Assembly: GCA_947470885.1 (NCBI GenBank)
Contig: CANIXE010000065.1
Span: 1 to 9,089 of the forward strand
Direction: 5' to 3'
Source of the DNA: Planctomycetota bacterium
GTDB lineage: Bacteria; Planctomycetota; UBA11346
DNA: 9,089 bases
Shown: piece by piece, positions 5,861-9,089 of the stretch
How the letters are laid out: every line of letters starts with the position of its first letter
Position numbering within the stretch: position 1 is the stretch's first letter
Made by a program: the position numbers and the translations under genes
Notes under the pieces: model-generated
Told to the model about the DNA's origin: nothing
Database searches by the model: none
Seen by the model: the letters and a program-made list of their open reading frames with translations, nothing else

Positions 5861-7723
5861 ATGTCCGCCCAGCCGCCCGTCCAGGTCGAACGTCGCAATG
5901 ACGTCCGCAATATCGCCATCATCGCCCACGTTGACCACGGCAAGACCACCCTGGTGGACGCCCTGCTGAAGCAGGGCGGCGCGTTCCACGCCAAGCAGAT
6001 CGTCGAAGACTGCGCGATGGATTCCAACGATCAGGAACGTGAGCGCGGCATCACCATCCTCGCCAAGAACTGCGCCGTGCAGTACGGCGACATCCGGATC
6101 AACATCGTCGACACCCCGGGCCACGCCGACTTCGGCGGCGAGGTCGAACGCGTCCTGCGCATGGCCGACGGCGCCCTGGTGCTGGTGGACGCCTTCGAAG
6201 GCTGCCTGCCCCAGACCCGGTTCGTGCTCCGCAAAGCCCTCCAGAACGGCCTGAAGGTCATCCTGGTGGTGAACAAGATCGACAAGCCGAACTGCGAGCC
6301 GGAAATCGTCGCCGACAAGATCTTCGACCTGATGGTGGAACTGGGCGCTGAGGACTGGCAGCTTGATTTCCCCGTGGTCTTCGGCTCCGGCCGCCAGGGC
6401 TTCATGGAACTGAGCCTGGAAGCCGGCCGGGCCAAATTGGTCAGCGGCGACGGCAACCTGAAGCCCCTGTTCGACCTGGTGGTCAGCGACATCCCGGGTC
6501 CGCCCATCAAGCCCAACGCCCCGCTGCAGCTCCAGATCTCCAACATCGACCACAATGACTTCGTCGGGCGCATGGGCATCGGCCGCCTCCACGCGGGCAA
6601 GATCACCGCCGGCCAGAGCGTCGTCGTGGTCAGCGGCCCCAACGGCGTGCCCCACCGGGCCCGGGTGCTCCAGCTCCAGCGGTTCTCCGGCATGGGCAAG
6701 GCCGAGATCAAAGAAGCCAAGGCCGGCGACATCGTGATCGTCACCGGCTTGGAGCAGGTCAACATCAGCGACACCCTGTGCGAGCCTGAATTCCCCCTGC
6801 CCCTGCCGCCGATCCCCATCGACGAGCCGACCATCAAGATGACCTTCGGCGTCAACACCAGCCCCCTCACGGGCCAGGAGGGCAAGCCGCTGCAAAGCCG
6901 CGACCTGCGCAACCGCCTGGATCGCGAAGGCCAGAAGAACGTGGCAATGCGCTGGGCCGATACCGAGCAGCCCGACGTGTTCGAAGTCGCCGGCCGCGGC
7001 GTGCTGCATCTGTCGGTGCTGATCGAAAGCATGCGCCGGGAAGGCTCGGAACTGCAGGTCGGCCCGCCCCGGGTGATCTACAAAACCGATGAAGCCGGCA
7101 ACCGTCTGGAACCCATCGAGCTGGCGGTCATCGACGTGCCCGAGAGCCATTCCAGCAAGGTGATGAACCTGATGCTCACCCGCCGGGCCGAGCTGATGGT
7201 GATGGAGGCCAAGGGCAATTTCCAGCACTTGGAATTCTCGATCCCCTCCCGGGGCCTCCTGGGCCTGCGCAATGCGATGCTCTCGGCCACCCAGGGCGAG
7301 GCCATCCTCAACACCATGTTCCTCGAATACGGTCCCTACCGGGGCGATATCGAGAAGCGGGTGAACGGCGCGATCATCAGCTCGGTGAACGGCGATGTCA
7401 TCGCCTATGCCCTGTTCCTCCTCCAGGAACGCGGCAAGTTCTTCGTCAACGTCGGCGAGCCCCTGTACGAGGGCCAGGTCGTCGGCGAAAACGCCAAGGA
7501 CACCGACATGGCGGTGAACCTAAGCAAGGAAAAGAAGCTCACCAACGTGCGCTCTTCGGGCGCCGATGAGGCCATCCGCATCACCCCGCCCCACAAGCAC
7601 TCCCTGGAAGAAGCCCTGGAGTACATCAAGGCGGACGAACTGGTGGAAGTCACTCCGAAATCCATCCGCATCCGCAAGTACTACCTGACCGAGAACGAGC
7701 GGAAACGGAACAGCCGGGTCTGA
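5861..7723 (+). CDS. typA: translational GTPase TypA/BipA
   Basis: Ribosome-associated GTPase of the EF-G/LepA class, linked in other bacteria to 50S assembly and to growth under cold or stress. The 620-residue product is slightly longer than typical members (about 600-615). GTPase motifs are intact: G1 AHVDHGKT (22-29), G2 RGITI (62-66), G3 DTPGH (84-88), G4 NKID (138-141), with SGRQG at 176-180 in the G5 position. An EF-Tu-like barrel and EF-G-like domains follow, then the BipA-specific C-terminal domain, with KKLTNVR (558-564) and the basic tail ending ENERKRNSRV. After the G3 region GCLPQTRFVL stands where most relatives have GPMPQTRFVL, a mild deviation. No Shine-Dalgarno sequence is visible before ATG 5861, yet no other start fits. 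It appears monocistronic, with its own promoter and terminator. Confidence 0.97.
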   Translation: MSAQPPVQVERRNDVRNIAIIAHVDHGKTTLVDALLKQGGAFHAKQIVEDCAMDSNDQERERGITILAKNCAVQYGDIRINIVDTPGHADFGGEVERVLRMADGALVLVDAFEGCLPQTRFVLRKALQNGLKVILVVNKIDKPNCEPEIVADKIFDLMVELGAEDWQLDFPVVFGSGRQGFMELSLEAGRAKLVSGDGNLKPLFDLVVSDIPGPPIKPNAPLQLQISNIDHNDFVGRMGIGRLHAGKITAGQSVVVVSGPNGVPHRARVLQLQRFSGMGKAEIKEAKAGDIVIVTGLEQVNISDTLCEPEFPLPLPPIPIDEPTIKMTFGVNTSPLTGQEGKPLQSRDLRNRLDREGQKNVAMRWADTEQPDVFEVAGRGVLHLSVLIESMRREGSELQVGPPRVIYKTDEAGNRLEPIELAVIDVPESHSSKVMNLMLTRRAELMVMEAKGNFQHLEFSIPSRGLLGLRNAMLSATQGEAILNTMFLEYGPYRGDIEKRVNGAIISSVNGDVIAYALFLLQERGKFFVNVGEPLYEGQVVGENAKDTDMAVNLSKEKKLTNVRSSGADEAIRITPPHKHSLEEALEYIKADELVEVTPKSIRIRKYYLTENERKRNSRV

Positions 7724-7755
7724 TCCAGTAGGGCACCTTTAATGGCGTGAATCTG

Positions 7756-7782
7756 CCCCCACCGGCCCCCGGTGGGGGTTTT
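7756..7782 (+). terminator. Rho-independent terminator of typA
   Basis: CCCCCACCGG (7756-7765) pairs perfectly with CCGGTGGGGG (7769-7778) around a three-base C loop, a ten-pair GC-rich stem directly followed by TTTT (7779-7782). It begins 32 bases after the typA stop codon and should end that transcript. Confidence 0.9.
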
Positions 7783-7801
7783 CGTTGACCACGATCAACG
7801 A
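7782..7801. repeat. short inverted repeat after the typA terminator
   Basis: TCGTTGA (7782-7788) and TCAACGA (7795-7801) form a perfect seven-base inverted repeat with a six-base gap (CCACGA), overlapping the end of the terminator T-run. It could be a transcription-factor site or a secondary hairpin, but nothing shows which. Confidence 0.35.
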
Positions 7802-7881
7802 CGTCGGACCCGGACTGGACGGCAATCCTACGACTTGCGCAAAAATGACCCAGCCTTTCAAAGAAACCATCCCGCCTAATG

Positions 7882-7912
7882 GTATTTACCCAGTAGTTTA
7901 ATGGGTGAATAC
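7882..7912. promoter_or_regulatory. 11-bp inverted repeat upstream of the porin gene, possible operator
   Basis: GTATTTACCCA (7882-7892) and TGGGTGAATAC (7902-7912) are reverse complements at ten of eleven positions, the exception being a G-T wobble, around a nine-base AT-rich centre (7893-7901). It has the size and shape of a dimeric regulator site, about 160 bp upstream of the porin start, but no T-run to act as a terminator. Regulation of the porin is inferred from position only. Confidence 0.4.
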
Positions 7913-7994
7913 ACCAGAAATGCAGCGCACTTCAACATCCCGTGGTCCATGCCCCGGTGGAAGCCCCTATGCGGTCTGTCACTCACTGAACCTT

Positions 7995-8022
7995 TTGCAA
8001 ACTCACACGGAATCTTCATAGT
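7995..8022 (+). promoter_or_regulatory. weak promoter candidate for the porin gene
   Basis: TTGCAA (7995-8000) is followed after 16 bases by CATAGT (8017-8022), a poor -10 match. If used, the leader to GTG 8075 would be about 45 bases. Better boxes were not found, so this is tentative. Confidence 0.22.
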
Positions 8023-8062
8023 CCACACTCCATCCCGATCCCCACTGCGGGATCACCTCTCT

Positions 8063-8066
8063 GGAG
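8063..8066 (+). promoter_or_regulatory. ribosome binding site of the porin gene
   Basis: GGAG lies eight bases before the GTG at 8075 and decides that start over upstream in-frame ATGs at 7901 and 7949, neither of which has a clear Shine-Dalgarno sequence or leads into a signal peptide at the right place. Confidence 0.65.
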
Positions 8067-8074
8067 TCTCCTCC

Positions 8075-9089
8075 GTGCGAATCGCCCCCGCTCTCCTTAC
8101 CCTGCTCACCGCAATCCCGAGCGTCCTATCCGCCGTCGACATCGCCGACGGCGATGCCAAGGTCACGGTCGGTCTTTTCAGCCAGGCCCGGGTCGATGTG
8201 GCTCGGGCCCACGACAGCAATGGCAACAGCTATTCCATCAATGACGGCGCGTCCGTCGCCCCGGACACCGCCGACATCTACCTGAAGCGATTCCGCCCCT
8301 ACATCCGCGGCACCGCCAAGGGGGCGATCTTCGTCGCCACCCTCCAGGCCGACAATTGGGGCAAGGATTCCACTGGAAAAGATGCCACCTCTGGTGCCAA
8401 CCTCAGCACCACCTCTGTCGGGCTGTTCGAAGGATATGCCGGCAAGGAATTCATGATCGACGGCATCAAGCACACGATCACCCTGGGCAAGCAGCTCTCG
8501 TGGTTCAATTTTGCCAACAACCGGCCGATCCTCATGCAGTTCGCCACCAACCGGGCCACCGCCGCCCTGCTCGCCCCGGTGGGTGTCGGCGCCGGCTACC
8601 GCCTGAACTCGGACATGATCAACCTGGGCCTGGACGTCCAGAACAACACCGGGGACAGCACCGGTGCCAACACCCAGGACGACGGCGAAGGCATGGCCTA
8701 CACCGGCCGGATCGAAATCACCGGTCCCAAAGGCAGCTGGAACATCGGCAAATGGCAGGAATCCTTTGCCGGCGCTGACGGTCAGGGCATCGCCCTGAGC
8801 CTGGATGCAGGTACCAACCGGGCTGATCGGACCGGATCTGCTGGCTCGTTCGCTTCGGAAAACACCACCGCCTTCGGGATTGAACTGCTGGTCCACAATG
8901 ACGGCCTGACTGCTCTGGGCGAATACCGCACCCAGCGGAAAGCCAAAACTTTTGACAGCGGATCCGCCAATGTCGATACCCCAGCAAAAATCTGGCTCGT
9001 CCAGGCTGGGTACGCCTTCAAGATCGACGGCGGCATGGCCTTGGAACCCGCCGTACGCTACACCAATATCGACATGGTTTCCGACGACA
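8075..9089 (+). CDS. outer-membrane porin, OprO/OprP-like, 3' end outside the window
   Basis: The first 338 residues of a beta-barrel porin are visible. Residues 1-20 are a Sec signal peptide (MRIAPALLTLL, cleavage after LSA, mature start VDIADGD). The rest alternates amphipathic strands (AKVTVGLFSQARV, FRPYIRGTAKGAIFVATLQA, WLVQAGYAFKI, MALEPAVRYT) with polar Asp/Asn/Gly/Thr-rich loops and lacks long hydrophobic stretches, typical of outer-membrane barrels. The segment HTITLGKQLSWFNFANNRP (133-151) recalls the strand and constriction region of phosphate-selective porins, so uptake of phosphate or other anions is possible, but substrate is not shown. The start is GTG with GGAG eight bases upstream. 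The frame is open back to ATG 7901, but that 58-residue extension would bury the signal peptide and crosses the presumed promoter and an inverted repeat. Confidence 0.82.
   Translation, partial: MRIAPALLTLLTAIPSVLSAVDIADGDAKVTVGLFSQARVDVARAHDSNGNSYSINDGASVAPDTADIYLKRFRPYIRGTAKGAIFVATLQADNWGKDSTGKDATSGANLSTTSVGLFEGYAGKEFMIDGIKHTITLGKQLSWFNFANNRPILMQFATNRATAALLAPVGVGAGYRLNSDMINLGLDVQNNTGDSTGANTQDDGEGMAYTGRIEITGPKGSWNIGKWQESFAGADGQGIALSLDAGTNRADRTGSAGSFASENTTAFGIELLVHNDGLTALGEYRTQRKAKTFDSGSANVDTPAKIWLVQAGYAFKIDGGMALEPAVRYTNIDMVSDD

Larger units (their letters stand above)
7724..8074. other. intergenic region between typA and the porin gene
   Basis: No separate gene is supported. It carries the typA terminator, two inverted repeats, a weak promoter candidate and the porin ribosome site. 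Part of it is clearly AT-richer than the flanking genes, as expected of a promoter region. The porin frame stays open back to an ATG at 7901, but the translated stretch does not look like protein (see the porin entry). Confidence 0.6.

Noticed and set aside
5855..7228. 457-codon minus-strand open frame
   Set aside because: Antisense to the conserved typA gene; rich in His/Asp/Val/Leu as expected of a codon shadow, with no recognisable motif.

Overview
The window is GC-rich bacterial DNA with tightly packed genes on both strands. A predicted outer-membrane porin and a predicted lipoprotein imply a two-membrane (Gram-negative type) cell. The phylum cannot be fixed from the sequence. The asd and typA genes are widespread housekeeping genes, and nothing here (no tRNA, rRNA, integrase or transposase) marks a mobile island. 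No CRISPR array, toxin-antitoxin pair or known defence system was found.

Layout, left to right. Bases 1-27 may hold the first nine codons of a minus-strand gene leaving the window. Bases 28-314 are non-coding and repeat-rich: a 14-bp tandem repeat (60-101), then a long nested hairpin (143-251) whose right arm is the first unit of a 31-bp tandem array (224-314). That array abuts the stop codon of asd (315-1358, minus), which encodes aspartate-semialdehyde dehydrogenase of lysine, threonine, methionine and diaminopimelate synthesis. Transcribed away from asd is a small STAS-like protein (about 1487-1930, plus), followed by an unrecognised small protein with a signal peptide and a C-terminal membrane anchor (1977-2426, plus). 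The latter overlaps, tail to tail, a 1081-residue predicted lipoprotein (2351-5596, minus) with a transglutaminase-like cysteine-peptidase core and TPR-like helices.

A 264-bp divergent spacer with a good sigma70-type promoter separates that gene from typA/bipA (5861-7723, plus), a ribosome-associated GTPase that ends in a strong intrinsic terminator (7756-7782). A 351-bp spacer with inverted repeats follows, then a GTG-started OprP-like porin (8075 onward, plus) that runs off the right edge.

The genes do not form one pathway. The most unusual items are the nested hairpin and repeat array touching the asd stop codon, the large lipoprotein whose expected catalytic Asp appears to be Gln, and the uncharacterised membrane-anchored small protein next to the STAS gene.
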